A stretch of 64,000 nt of DNA from Timema cristinae (GCA_039000515.1 JBCFYV010011135.1:29043548-29107547); one strand, 5' to 3'. Counted from the first letter of the stretch, positions 20,921 to 32,640 are shown. The notes: a model not told the origin generated them from the sequence alone. Numbers and translations are program-made.

Positions 20921-21689
20921 ATATTGCTTTAAACAAACTTACCACATAATTTTCTCTAAGAGCTAGCAAGCTCAACTCAAAAGGGTTCAACTATGGCAAA
21001 ACTTGGTGTAATCTGTCACAGTAAGACTGCTACCTTTCAGAATCAGACTAAGTGGAGTGTAAATATTACATTAATAAAAACTAATAAACCACCAAAATTG
21101 AGTTAATTATTTCATGTGAAAGGTATCGGCAGTCTGGTCTATTGTGAAAATGATGCCTTGGATGTGTCAGAAAACAGCAACTCTGTGGTTAATAAATTGT
21201 AACGATAACTTTATTTACACTTCCCTAACCTTGCATAGTCCCTTCACTTTAACAACATCCATTCACCGAGTCATACATCTTTTTTTTCCTAAATCTATTC
21301 ATATTTCTCTTTTTCACACATTTTTCTACAATATTTAACCACATCTTACATGTGGTACCTCTTCCTTTGAATCCACACACTCTACCTTCATATATTTGCT
21401 TTGTCGCCTGATCCACTTAACATGATGTATAAAAATGATTTGAATTCAACTTCGTTTAAAAATGAGGTGGCTCAATGGCTAAGTAGTTTTATGATAATGT
21501 AAAATGATAAAAAAAAAAAAAGAAAATAATATACATTATACAACCATTCAACTTGAGATGTATGAGCCAATGAATATATGAGAAGAAGCTCCAAATAATT
21601 AAACACAGCAGATGGAAAATAACTTTTATTCGTATTTGAAATGTTGTGTTGTTTTCAAAAATACATATTAATGATTTTTATTTTTTAAT
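20921..21689. other. Non-coding stretch, period 1
   Basis: Collinear with 50166-50937. No exon or named element seen; the short + frame at 21144-21338 is low complexity. Confidence 0.5.
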
Positions 21690-21973
21690 ATTATTATTAT
21701 TATTATTAACAGCACGCTCTTACTACCCGTTCGGGTTATACGCACTTAGCTAATGTGTAATGGTAGGGTGATTGTGAGATGAAATGAAGGACCTACAGCT
21801 TAACGTGGAATCCGAACCACGGTGGAGGCCTGGCATTCCACACATTCACAAGATGTCTTGTCAGAGGTGAAGGAAGGGTTTGGTGATCAGATAAATCTGT
21901 GCGGGAACCGAGGATTGAACCCCGGCCGCCAGCACAGAAGTCTGACACCTTACCTATAGACCACCAGGTCACC
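21690..21973 (-). mobile_element. SINE-A copy, reverse orientation (period 1 only)
   Basis: Full SINE-A on the minus strand, head at about 21973 and (TAA)n tail at 21690. The matching place in period 2, about 50938, has no insert. The target-site duplication is not clear. Confidence 0.8.
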
Positions 21974-22510
21974 TAAGAAAACAATAAGTGAAGTAGTTTT
22001 AAATATCATATTTAGTAGAGTAAAAGATGTTGATTTCGATCAATAACAAATAAGTGGTTTGAATAAGACTTGAAACAATATGTTTCATTATAAACTATTG
22101 TATTATTCCTATGAATTGTGCACTGTATCCACTATTCAATATTAGTTATAAGTTATGACGAGTTAAAACCCAGGATAACAATTTGTTGTTTAGTCATAGC
22201 CACGATCTGTAATTTATACTTAGAAAGATTTAATAGAATTTGGATCTTTGAATTTCTAATGACCATCCACACGAGAGAATTTTAAAAATCAGTTCCGTGT
22301 AAGAAAATAATTTAACATCGCAGGGCAAATCACGATAAATTCACCGATTATAAAAAAATGTATATATAGTATTGATTTTTTATATAACAGTATTTTAATT
22401 TAGTTAATTTCAGTACCATTTCAAAAAAATAATCCACAGAAAAACGTTTTACATTTGGAATTCTCAATTTGTTGGAATGCATAAACCAACTGTTAGATTC
22501 CTTATATATA
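21974..22510. other. Non-coding stretch, period 1
   Basis: Collinear with 50940-51357. AT-rich; nothing recognised. Confidence 0.5.
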
Positions 22511-22511
22511 T

Positions 22512-22755
22512 ATTAGCACCGATTCTCACTACTCGTTCAAGTTAAATGATTAAGTACTAATTACGCTAATGGCCTTGGAATTGGGAAAGTAGAGAATTTA
22601 GAGGAAGTGAACCCATATTTGCGTGTATGAAGTGAAAAACAATTTAGGAAAACCCACACCCAGTTCACCCGACCAAGATTCAAAACTCAATTTCACCATC
22701 TTTGGCAGTCTTGATCAACAAGAAACTAGCGCGTTATTCAACTACGCCACCCAGG
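22512..22755 (-). mobile_element. SINE-B copy, reverse orientation, period 1
   Basis: The tail TAGCACCGATTCTCACTAC at 22512 and the tRNA-like head ending near 22755 are both present. The same insertion is at 51360-51603. Confidence 0.75.
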
Positions 22756-22897
22756 AATGAGTGTTAAGAGATTTTTTTAAATTACTTTTACTTTTTACAA
22801 TTTTAATATTTAGAACAGTTCGGGGGAAAAGCAATCATAATTGGGGAATAAGAAACAATGCAATTTAATCAAAATAAAAACTATTTATTACACCTAC

Positions 22898-23157
22898 CTT
22901 AATTTCTTCTTTGAGTGAAAGCTGATGATCTTAAGTCATATTTTGTCAGTTTATCAATCTTCGAGCTCTCTTCTTGATGAGTGAAAGCTATTGTGAAGAT
23001 GGTTGAAGTTCATTATTTTGTTCAGTTTTATAAATACAATCTTTCGAGCTCTCTTCTTTGATGGGTGGAAAATTAATACTGGTAAGATAGTTATTTTGTA
23101 GTTTTTGTAATTGCTCATTAATACATTCCTTTGAGTCCTCGGGTGTTTGGCATCAAT
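22898..23157 (-). pseudogene. Zinc-finger gene exon 3, period 1 (damaged)
   Basis: Borders are intact: an acceptor ...GTATAG before ATTGAT and a donor AAG|GTAGGTG at 22897. The length is 260 bp against 375 bp in period 2, which is not a multiple of three. One 87-bp repeat unit is missing, and small deletions (for example one T in GTGTTTGGC near 23147) break the frame. The remaining repeats still show [19 protein letters not shown]. Confidence 0.75.
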
Positions 23158-23971
23158 CTATACAATGAAATATGTTATTAGCTATTAGTTCTGTGAACAT
23201 AAACCTCGATTTCTCCATCTTATTATATCACAATTGTGTATGTTTTACAATCAAAGAAAATAAAAAAAGACAAAATGTGAAAGTCCACTCCATGGCTAAG
23301 TTTAATTACACACGGTTGAGAATAAAATAAAAAATGTTTCATACATTCACCATTTCAACAGTAATTTACCTGTGTTTTTTAAACAAAAAATAAATTTCTT
23401 TTGGGGAAAAATGTTTTAAGTAAATGCTTTTGGATAGAATTTTAATTGTTTAAAAAAAGATTCTTTTGATTTAAAAATGCAAAAAGCGTTTTCTGGGAAG
23501 GAATTTTATTTTTCTTGATAACCTTGACTAATCACAGAATGATGATAAAAACACTGCACACATGAAATGGAAAATATAAATGTGGGTATCCTCACCATGT
23601 GACAACTATCTAATGGCAGCAGCTGGTCGCAAAAGCGAGTTAATCTGGATCCTTCATATGATATATATATATATATATTTATATACTTACTTATTCCTAC
23701 AGAAGTCTACTTGGTTGAATACTCTACCTGTAATGGCCGATCCAGCAGTAATTATCGCACTCACCCGAGTCTATTTGTTAGCTCATGGTTTAAACAAAGA
23801 GATAAAGAGGGGAGAGAGTATTTCCACCCTTCAGTGTAACTGTACTTTTACTTCATTAGGTCAGTGTTAGCTGGCGGGAGAATCCATCTTGTGTTTTAAG
23901 ATCCTTTCCCAACCTGATGCATTAAATAAAAAACGCACAGGTACATGCACTTGCCATTTACAAATACTTAC

Positions 23972-24031
23972 ATCAATTTCCTCTTCATCTGCCAAACTTG
24001 GCTCCAACTTGATTTTACGATCATTATCAAT
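23972..24031 (-). CDS. Zinc-finger gene exon 2, period 1 (20 codons)
   Basis: Encodes [20 protein letters not shown] between the acceptor ...CATTAG and a consensus donor GTAAGT. Phase 0 at both ends. It contains IKLE, a psi-K-x-E SUMO-consensus motif, in an acidic context. Period 2 differs at one residue (Leu to Phe) and in the donor. Confidence 0.7.
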
Positions 24032-24137
24032 CTAATGAACAATAAGAGATTTGTTTTAAATTGTTGAGATTATTTTAAAACAGAAAGAACAAGAACTTCC
24101 AAGCTATCAATGAAATTAAGGGCCTGGTCAATGGTCG

Positions 24138-24560
24138 TTGGAAGTGAAGTCGTGTCAGCGCCAGACTATAATTTACATCATCGAAAGAAACCAAATGAAT
24201 TATATCCTGTCTTCAACGGCTGAGTCGGCCCACAGAGTTTCAAGAATTATCAGCACTTTAGAGCCCACCCCCCTTCCCTTCACCCATCCAAAGAGTGAGA
24301 CCGAGTTAGCGAGCAAACAAAACAAAGCTATAATCCTCTGAAATCTTTATCGCAGGTAGCAATTACCTCTGTATTGATGTGGGGGAAATTGGCCAGGAGG
24401 GGGGAGGGGGTAGTCTAAACTAACCTTGTACATAGCCTTGACGAGAGCTATTATGGGAGCGTACCTAAGATTGTCACAAATAGAAGGCAATGCATTTTCC
24501 AATGGTTTGATCTTTCATTGAAATTCATCCTGGCCAAATGATACATGAATTGGAAGTATT
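24138..24560. other. Exon-like stretch in intron 1, period 1 (frameshifted)
   Basis: The minus strand 24560-24430 parallels a 48-residue exon-like reading in period 2 ([10 protein letters not shown]..., then LRYAPIIALVKAMYK). A one-base deletion near 24514 breaks it. The + frame at 24138-24341, conserved at 53182-53385, has no recognisable feature. Confidence 0.3.
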
Positions 24561-24937
24561 CTAGCTCTCACGCATGTTCATTCGTAATCAAATTGGGGTA
24601 TGGTCTATTTATCCAGTGATGGCGAGTTCAGACATCAAATCCTGCCCGGGTGTGAGTCTAAAAGAGTGTTTTTTTATGTTTCCCATTCTACTTCCATGCA
24701 AAATGTGCTTACAATGTGTCTAAATTTTACATTACTATTTCCTATACCCTATTAGTGCATTTAAATGGGTATAGATCAGACAATTACACAATAGAAAAAA
24801 ATGATGAAATTAAGAAGTAATGCTAAGAATAAATATATAATGAAGTGTTAGCGCTAAAGTCTCCTCGAATCCACACCATGCCAGAACTGTTAATATGTAT
24901 TAAATTACAAAATTAATAATCGATAATAGATATTAAT

Positions 24938-25340
24938 CAATAAAATAGTATTTACTATTTAATAGTCAATACAATTTTATTAGTATGTATAATTTTTTAC
25001 ATTAAAACATGATATTGTAGCCAATGTTGATATATTCTAAAACAACATTTTATTGAATCAATAATAATACAAATATTTTCAATCTTTCATTACTAAAATA
25101 TTACTTAAGACGCATAATAAAAAATAGCAGTTATACATTGGAAATTTTAGTATAGTAGCCCCATGGCTGCTGACTGACAGCTCACAGCTGAAGACTTTGA
25201 AAAGTTACCAGACCAAATTATGTATCGCTACGCAGAACCATATGATCTGCAAAAACGTGTTTAGCTGCTGTCACTTTTGAGAGTCAAAATTTAGGTATAT
25301 ACCTAAATGTTGACTGTAGGAACTCAGCCGTGACAAACCT
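24938..25340. repeat. ~400-bp dispersed repeat with 20-bp palindrome, period 1 intron 1
   Basis: Same repeat as 15250-15661; the palindrome is at 25289-25308. Followed directly by a truncated SINE-A. Confidence 0.65.
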
Positions 25341-25556
25341 ATATTACTATTATTATTATTAGCACCACGTCTCTCTACCTGTTTAGGTTGTACGAACTTA
25401 CGCTAATGTGTAATGGTAGGGTTATTGTGAGATGAAATGAAGGACCTACAGTTTAACATGGGATCCGAACCACGGTGGAGGCCTGGCATTCCCTGCATTC
25501 ACAAGATGTCTTGTCAGAGGTGAAGGAAGGGTTTGGTAATCAGATAAATCTGTGCT
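25341..25556 (-). mobile_element. 5'-truncated SINE-A, period 1
   Basis: Tail and body of SINE-A on the minus strand; the tRNA-like head is missing past 25556. An identical truncation is at 54398-54608, so it predates the duplication. Confidence 0.7.
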
Positions 25557-26155
25557 ACCTATTAAGTAAGGGTGTTGGAAGCATCAAAGCTTTGACATAG
25601 CTTCGAAAGAAATGTCAGTATAAGCTTTGCTTCAAAAAAATTCCAGCTTTGATGATTACAATGCTTTCCTAATCAAAATATTTAGGGGGGTATTTAGGGT
25701 GGTGTTTGTTTTATCAGTTTCCAACTTTATGTCCACGCAAATATGAGAATACCTTCCCTCAAAATGTTACCTTTCCACATCATTAGTGTTATTAAAATAC
25801 CTAATGCAGGGATAATTCACTTATAGTTCATATGACATAACTATCACTTAACTTTCAGTTAACATTCATATAACGAAAAAGAAAAATCAACGTGTGATTA
25901 GAATTCACGTGACTTAACATCGCTCAAGCTAAACACTGAAAATGGATTTTAACATTTTGAAAACAAACTAAAATTAAGAAAAGGCATTTAGCAATGATTA
26001 GGCTCTAGATACTTGCAATAAAAGCTTATTGAATACTGGATATACATAATAGAGTGTAACAAAAGGCTACAATGTTTAGTTTGCAACACAAGACAAAACT
26101 ATACTTAAGAAGTCATCTACATTCAATAAACAAACAAATGAAGTACTAAATAGCC
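25557..26155. other. Non-coding stretch of intron 1, period 1
   Basis: Collinear with 54609-55207. Nothing recognised. Confidence 0.5.
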
Positions 26156-28143
26156 CAGCATTGTTATTATGACCACGACGCAAAACGAATTTACGACCGT
26201 TAGCAGAGAGACGCTAGACTTTGCGTCAAAATTTATTATGGCCGACCACTGCGAAGCAAGTCCTTGCGAGCGCAAATATTTCTCTAGTAGCGTGACGCTA
26301 AGTTGCGCAGACATTTTACTTGTCCTTTGTTTGCGTTACAAGGTTATGTTTGCTAGTTTTTGTAATTTATTACGTGTTTTGTGTTACATTATTTAAACTT
26401 GCCATCTCATTTGCCCAATATAATTACCTCAAAATTTTTTGTGTATGTTTCACATAATCTAGCTTTAAATAGGCCTATATCATAATGTAGGCCAAGAGTT
26501 GGGATAGTATGTTTACACTGAATGTATTTTATTTGAAACACAACACTATCAAAATGCATTACTATTCACCATCAATACACTGATAATTCAGGTGCTAAAA
26601 TAATAAAACGTAGGCCTAATATGTTTAAGATGCCTCAACAAAACTTTAATGATGTAATCATATTTAAACTGAATCATACATACAGTAGTAGGCCTATGAA
26701 ATATTGCAGCCAAGACTGGAATAATCGTAAATAGCCTACCTAATATAGCATGCATTTGTGGTTAGGCCTAGATTTAATCATAAAAGGTTTACCAAAGTTA
26801 TCTGAAACCAATAATTAGTAGTTAAAGCTAGTTATACTGAAGTGAATAAATTGCAAACAAATCATTATAAAGAAATATAATATACTTATATTCTTAATCA
26901 CTTAACTAAAGTTTCAATAATTCCCTTTAAGTAAAAGATGCATTTTATTATTTTTAGCCATCCAAACCACCCTCTTGTTCACTTTTTTTGTTAACTTATA
27001 GGACGACTAACTTGAGTTGTTGAAAATATTCAGTGTGAACACAATTTTTGCGAGATCTTGAACGCTTTCATCAACTTTAAGTATTAGTTTTATTTTCTAA
27101 GATCTTAACACTGCATATTTGATTCAATCTCAAACGTGAGAACCTTTTCAACACTGTAAATTAATAAAATTAGCACAAAGTCGGCCTATATATGTCCAGG
27201 TGAAGTACTGTATAGACAGGAAGTTTTCTTTATCTAACCTCAATTCAATCAAACAATATAAAATTTAAAACACCTTACTGTAGGCCTATATCTTTGAACG
27301 TTAAATTTTTGGCTTGACAAAATCGAGGACGGTTTTAAAATAGGCTTACTAAGAAAGCCAAAATACAAAATATTAATATACTGTTTGATACATGTTGTTT
27401 TTGAAACAAAGTTTTATAAGACATATATTTTTTAGTTAAAAATTAAAATTATTTAAAATTAAATTAGGCCTAAATATAAGGGAAGTATACATTATAAACT
27501 GTTGAAATTATTGTTAATTAAATAAATAAAACACACTTGTTCCAGTATCAACATGAATATATGAAGAATAAAGCATTGGATCGTAAAGCATACATCTTAA
27601 AAAAACATTGTTTTTTATAGCCAACTTCTCATACTAATTTATTCATTTCCCCATGTGACATTACTATTTTAATGAATAGCGCACATGTTTTTTTTTACTA
27701 CAATATGTTATGTGTATTGAATAATGTAGGCCTAGTATTTTTTCATTTCAAATCGTAAGCAAACAAAATTATGCAAGTGATTTATTAAATTAAGCTAGGT
27801 TAAATCGTTCTTGCAAATAATGTGACTTGTGATCAGCTGTTTGGGAAAATAAAAATAAATGAATAATGTTCAGTCATGAACAACAGCATTCTTGAAATAA
27901 ATGTACCTAATTTCTAGCCTCTAACTTCTTAAAAGGTAATATTCTTTGGAAAAGTGTTGCCAAGTGTTGACGCAAACTGATTTTATTCTGTGCGATAATG
28001 CTAGAAGCAAAGTCGAAGCTAAAATTAGCGGACGATACAAAGTGTGGTGGTCATAATAACCCAAACGCTATCTTTTCCTCTAAAGTGAAGCTAACTAGCG
28101 GTAGCAACTAACTTTGCATCGAATGGTCATAATAGCCCTGCTG
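26156..28143. mobile_element. ~2-kb TIR-bounded non-autonomous element, period 1
   Basis: The left end CAGCATTGTTATTATGACCA and the reverse complement of the right end, CAGCAGGGCTATTATGACCA, match over 17 of 20 bases. Both ends have further subterminal short repeats such as TTTGCGTC and a second TATTATGACCAC. No transposase frame and no clear target-site duplication. The inside holds seven perfect TAGGCCTA octamers. It sits in intron 1, ~190 bp from exon 1. Superfamily unknown; hAT-like is one guess. Confidence 0.6.
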
Positions 28144-28336
28144 TTGATGTGGCTTACAAAATAATTTACTGGATACAACATGTAGAACGTACACTTTCCC
28201 TTAATGTTCAAGTAACGTGAAAGTTCTTCCTTGAATAATTGCTTCCTTTAAAAGTATAAGGATAACTGAGTTATGTTATCTTTAAGTGAATGTTAAGATG
28301 ATTGTGATCCCAGCATTAGTCAAAGCTTTAAGTTAC

Positions 28337-28470
28337 CTCCATTTTCAATTCCATGTTTTGATTGAGACAAATATTAGAGTTCAATTCAAGCTCTGTCTTT
28401 GTGGTTAGTGGAGAGTTCTTATCATTCTCCTCCATCTTGGTAAGAGGAAAGTAAAGTCGCCATCAGTGGC
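28337..28470 (-). CDS. Zinc-finger gene exon 1 with start codon, period 1
   Basis: The exon starts after TTTCCTTTGTAG (acceptor, so an upstream untranslated exon is implied). The ATG at 28435-28433 has a strong context (ACCAAGATGG). The 33 codons encode [12 protein letters not shown]...MELKME, ending at the donor GAG|GTAACT in phase 0. The last residues hold LKME, a psi-K-x-E motif. A uORF starts at 28464 ([13 protein letters not shown]) and overlaps the main start. Confidence 0.7.
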
Positions 28471-28479
28471 CTACAAAGG

Positions 28480-29830
28480 AAACAACAAATTAAAAGAGAA
28501 CATTAAGTAAAAATCTCTTTTACCAACTCTAATACCATTGTAAATTAAGCAACAAATATATTCTTTAAATTATAGAAATATATCTATCTCTAATTTTTGC
28601 AATTTTTTTCCGAAGTATGTACACTTTCTAAACCGACTAACTACATCAGCACATGACCTATAAGATAACAATAGGGATGTTCAATCTCCGAAACCTTTTT
28701 ATAAGATTTACTACTTTCTTAGAAACACTGGTGTCACTTTGGTATTTTCAACTTCCCATTTGGACGGTCTCAGACTTTCCCAATGGTTGGCTGATAAAGA
28801 ATAGACTATGTAGACACCATTCCTATTTCTAAGGACCATCAATGGCTTAAGGATAATTCAGTGTAGCACTTTCAAACTTCTGGACGAGTCTGTAGTCTCT
28901 GACTTTCTAATTGGTTGGCACTGCCATGTGATTAAGGATACAAACCGTTTGAATGTGATTTACCTGTTGATGAGGCTTTATGCTATAACAATCAACATTA
29001 GAATGGTGTTTTTGTACTTGACTAATTAAAAGTTTTTTATTAGAATTGAATTTAACTCTTTGAAAGGAAATGTTCTACCGCTATGCTATACATCCAAGCA
29101 ATTACTAACCAAAATAACTACACAAAATATTTAGATAAAACGTCTAGGTTAGGCTACATTTGAAAGTTAGGTTAAGTGCAGTCACAAATATTATATTTAA
29201 ACATGAGCTAGTTGGTGTAGTTATGGTAGTGGCATTAGTACTTTAATTTTGATGCGCGCGCGCACGATAACTTTGCTGTGATTCGTAGTCAAATGAAAAT
29301 TATATTTGAATCAAATTCTATGGAGTGATAGGAATTAAGGATTATGTACACTGTTCAATCTGTAAGTATGGAGTCGATCACTTACGGAATAAAACACAAT
29401 TTTCAGATTCGAAGTCTGTAGACGGAGCTTTAGGATAATAGCAAGTTCAAAAACAAAGATTGTAGCAAAGTAGAACAAATACAGTGGCGAAGTAGTACCA
29501 GCTTGCGCCCACTTTAATAAAGGCGAAAATTTTTAACACTATGCATTTAGAATTATATTGAATACACTCATCAGTTTTAACTTAAGCGTGAGTACCGCTG
29601 GATGTGTCACACCGTAGTATATATCTAAAGTTGTACTACTCTACAGTCTCCACGAGAGTTTATGAAAATACCGCGCAACAGCTTCTGTATTGGAATCAAA
29701 TATCAAAGACCAAACATATGAAGACTCAAGAATGCCAGCACTTTAGTCTCTAGCGATAGTACACACACCTGGTGGCTTTATTTTGTATCAGTATCCAATT
29801 ATTTATTAATGTATTGGTAGAACAAACCGC
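28480..29830. other. Upstream region of the zinc-finger gene, period 1
   Basis: An untranslated first exon and promoter should lie here or beyond, but I could not place them. A CG-alternating run (GCGCGCGCGC) is at 29254-29263. Confidence 0.4.
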
Positions 29831-29834
29831 CATT

Positions 29835-30013
29835 TAAAATTGATTTTTAAATTACCTTCTGGACATTTTTAACTACTATTATACTTCTATAGGATAGGAT
29901 TCTAGTACAAGACAAAACCTTTCTTAAAATTGATTTTTAAATTACCTTCTGGACAATTTTAACTACTATTATACTTCTATAAGGTAGGATTCTGTACGAG
30001 ACAAACCCTTTCT
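29835..30013. repeat. Two-copy ~100-bp tandem duplication
   Basis: AAATTGATTTTTAAATTACC...GACAAA is repeated directly, with small differences. Also at 58913-59093. Confidence 0.85.
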
Positions 30014-30165
30014 TCAAAAATATTTGTAATTATTAAACTACATCAAATTATTTAAAGAAAAAATACCATGAGTTTCAAACTATGTTTGGATCTGTAAGGC
30101 TTTTAATATCACATTTATTTCATTTACTACAATGATGTATCTCTTATTTTATTAAATTAGTGAAC

Positions 30166-30467
30166 AATAACAAAATGCCAGGTGACCTGGTGGTCTAGGG
30201 GTAAGGTGTCAGACTTCTGTGCTGGCGGCCGGGGTTCAATCCTCGGTCCCGGCAAAGATTTATCTGGTCACCAAACCCTTCCTTCACCTCTGACAAGACA
30301 TCTTGTGAATGTGAGGAATGCCAGGCCTCCACCGTGGTTCGGATTCCACGTTAAACTGTAAGTCCTTCATTTCATCTCACAATCACTCTACAATTACACA
30401 TTAGCGTAAGTGCGTACAACCCGAATGGGTAGTAAGACGCGGTGCTAGTAATAATAACAAAATGCCA
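30166..30467 (+). mobile_element. SINE-A copy with 15-bp target-site duplication, period 1
   Basis: Full SINE-A (head TGACCTGGTGGTCTAGGGG, tail GGTAGTAAGACGCGGTGCTA) flanked by AATAACAAAATGCCA at 30166-30180 and 30453-30467. Same insertion in period 2 at 59244-59544. Confidence 0.9.
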
Positions 30468-32016
30468 TGTTGTCTTGTGTTAATGAAGAAGAGACAAAGA
30501 TACCCGAACGTTTCCTTTTCTCTTACACAATAGTATTCAGACGAGAGCACAAAAATTTCGCCCACATGTCTATCCACTAATATTGTAAGGATCAGTGCGC
30601 GTAATCCAATGATTCTAACATCTGTCAAGACCATCAGCAACCCTGAGGATCCCCTAATTAAAGGAAATGAAAAACAATAAATTAAGCTAGTGCTTACCTA
30701 TTTGGGTAATAAAGGAATAGTATTACACCCTTTTTGAATTACCATATGTGAAGCTTGAATCCTCTAATTTTATCCACAATAACAGAAATAATTATTTTTC
30801 GAGTCTAATGAATTATCATAAGATCGAATAGAGTTTTGCTCGAATTTTTAGAGAACAGCTCCAGGTTTGCTGGGTAATCTTTTCAAAGGAAGAAAATACC
30901 CTTTTCTCTATCTGACATCCGGTGGCAAGTTCGAATTTTAAATGTACGAAAAGCTTAGTTAAATATTACAAATAGAACTATTCTACTAGAGTCAATTAAC
31001 CCAAAGAAGACATTAACAATTCGCTGCTATACCAGAGTTGAAAATCACGTGTGAGAACTACAAGACACCTGAGTATTGTAATAATAAATATTGAGGTTTT
31101 TATTTACTTAGAGATTCAGACATTTGTTGAAAGCAATACAAAATATTTTTATTTCCAACTAAAGAATCGAATTAATATTAACTACACACTACACTGCATA
31201 AATATTTTCAGGGCACATGTTCTTGCCAATTATGCTAATATGCAAGATATGTTACTAAAATTGTTATTTTCCATTATTAAGATAAATATTTTTTTTTTTG
31301 CAAACGCAGTCATTTGAAATAATACAAATTTTTCTTACTTGGTAATTAAGTATCATTTCATTCTTTTTACCTGTTAATGAACAATTTCATTTATATAGAG
31401 AATACATTACATTAAAATATTTTATTCAAAGTGTTATGATATTAAAAAGAATCTATGTAATCATTTCCCACCTAGATTTGACTGTTTTTTTTTGTAATCA
31501 AATGTATTGTTTTATTCAATACTTAGGTGTATAATTAGCAATGTTTTTAGATGGATATCCATAGGCTATGGAAGTTATTATATACCTACCTATGCTCTTT
31601 TGAAAATAATAACTACAAAGATCTTAAAATTAAATCTTTTTTCTTATTAATCATCTATATTACATGGTTTCACCAACACAATTATAGAACAATTTTTTCC
31701 ACGAACTTTGCACTTAAAGGTGTCTTCTTTAACGATAATATTTTCCAAAGTCACTGTTACACTTGGTTCAGGGTTGTGTGCGAGTCTTATTGAAACAGAA
31801 ATAAGATAGTGCTTAATTTTTTTTAGTACGTAGCTAATATGAACTTAGTACAATAAGAACGATACAATTGAAAGGATTTTACTAAATAAAAAAATCTATA
31901 ATATCTATTAACTATTCTACTGATCCCAATTTTAACATTGTCAAGTATTGGATTCACAAAAAAATACAAAAAATACAAAATGTTCCTCGTTTAGGCATTA
32001 ATGTTTACCTAATATA
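30468..32016. other. Non-coding AT-rich stretch, end of period 1
   Basis: Collinear with 59545-61095. The + frames at 31051-31317 and 31551-31793 are low-complexity and biased to Ile/Tyr/Asn/Phe. Their conservation reflects the duplication only. Confidence 0.5.
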
Positions 32017-32071
32017 CTCATAAATCAGTCGTTAGATAAACCTCTTATCTAAGAGCCATTACTACATATTA

Positions 32072-32640
32072 ATGATACTCCAATCAAAATATCATTATAA
32101 ATATGCATTGGCCATCTCTCTCAAAACGGCAAAATATTCAACAATGGACAACCGTTTTAACATTGGAACATTTACAAATTGGATGTTGCGGGATCGTTTA
32201 GTGCATGGAATAGCGGATGAGACAGTGCAGTATGAAATGATTTCTAAAAATGAAATGAAGTTAAATGAGGTAATTTCCATGGCAGTAAGTAGCGAAGCAG
32301 CGATACAACATCAACGTGTGATGCGGCAAACTTCGGTCACACCTTTGGGGTACCAAGACCAAGAAGCAGGCCCAATGGAAGTACACAGTCTATCTAGAAA
32401 CCACCAATTTCAACAAAGAGTTGCCAATAATCAACAAAGATTTTCTCCAAACCAACAAAAGGATCAACGGTGTTATCGTTGTGACAAAGAGCATCTAACC
32501 TTTGAATAGCCATGGGCGAATGCGATGTCATTTTTGTAAGAAGTTAGTTCACAGAGAAAGGGCATGTAGGTCTAACAGACAAAATGACATCAAACGAAGA
32601 GTGCAACACGTACAAACAAACCATATAGCACCCAGGGAAC
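32072..32640 (+). pseudogene. Gypsy (Mag-like) gag fragment, period 2
   Basis: The longest open gag remnant (145 codons to TAG at 32507). The capsid-like MLRDRLVHGIADETVQYEM is followed by a Q-rich linker and the first half of a zinc knuckle, CYRCDKEHLTFE. The TAG replaces the next Cys. Beyond a shift, the second knuckle CHFCKK...HRERAC is readable. Confidence 0.8.

Larger units (their letters stand above)
18986..28470 (-). pseudogene. Zinc-finger gene, period 1 (exons 1, 2, 3 and ZNF-b)
   Basis: Assembled from exon 1 (28435-28337, intact), exon 2 (24031-23972, intact), exon 3 (23157-22898, frameshifted) and ZNF-b (19617-18986, frameshifted), all with canonical borders in the same order as period 2. 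As written in this sequence it cannot give a full protein. Single-base losses in homopolymers leave open the chance of sequence error. Confidence 0.65.
1..32016. repeat. Tandem segmental duplication, period 1 (~32.0 kb)
   Basis: The first bases of the window reappear at 32017 and 61096 in the same orientation, and the order of landmarks (gypsy fragment, decayed fingers, RTE-like tail, LTR-like segment, ZNF-a, ZNF-b, exons 3-2-1, TIR element, SINE) is the same in both complete periods. Period 1 differs from period 2 by scattered substitutions and short indels, by unit-specific SINEs at 1607 and 21690, and by an extra block at 15250-18370. The start chosen is the window edge, so the true duplication breakpoint is unknown. 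Confidence 0.95.

Noticed and set aside
24138..24341. 67-codon + frame conserved at 53182-53385 as a gene
   Set aside because: Conservation is explained by the duplication, it lies in intron 1 opposite the gene, and it shows no domain or splice signals.
26169..26396. 75-codon + frame at the left end of the TIR element as a transposase piece
   Set aside because: No transposase motif; it starts inside the terminal repeat and is interrupted differently in period 2.
30181..30260. tRNA-like sequences with A and B boxes as real tRNA genes
   Set aside because: They continue into a shared ~200-bp body with TAA tails and target-site duplications, and several copies exist, so they are SINE heads.
31051..31317. 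88-codon + frame conserved at 60129-60398
   Set aside because: Low-complexity Ile/Asn/Tyr/Phe composition in AT-rich DNA; conserved only because the period is duplicated.
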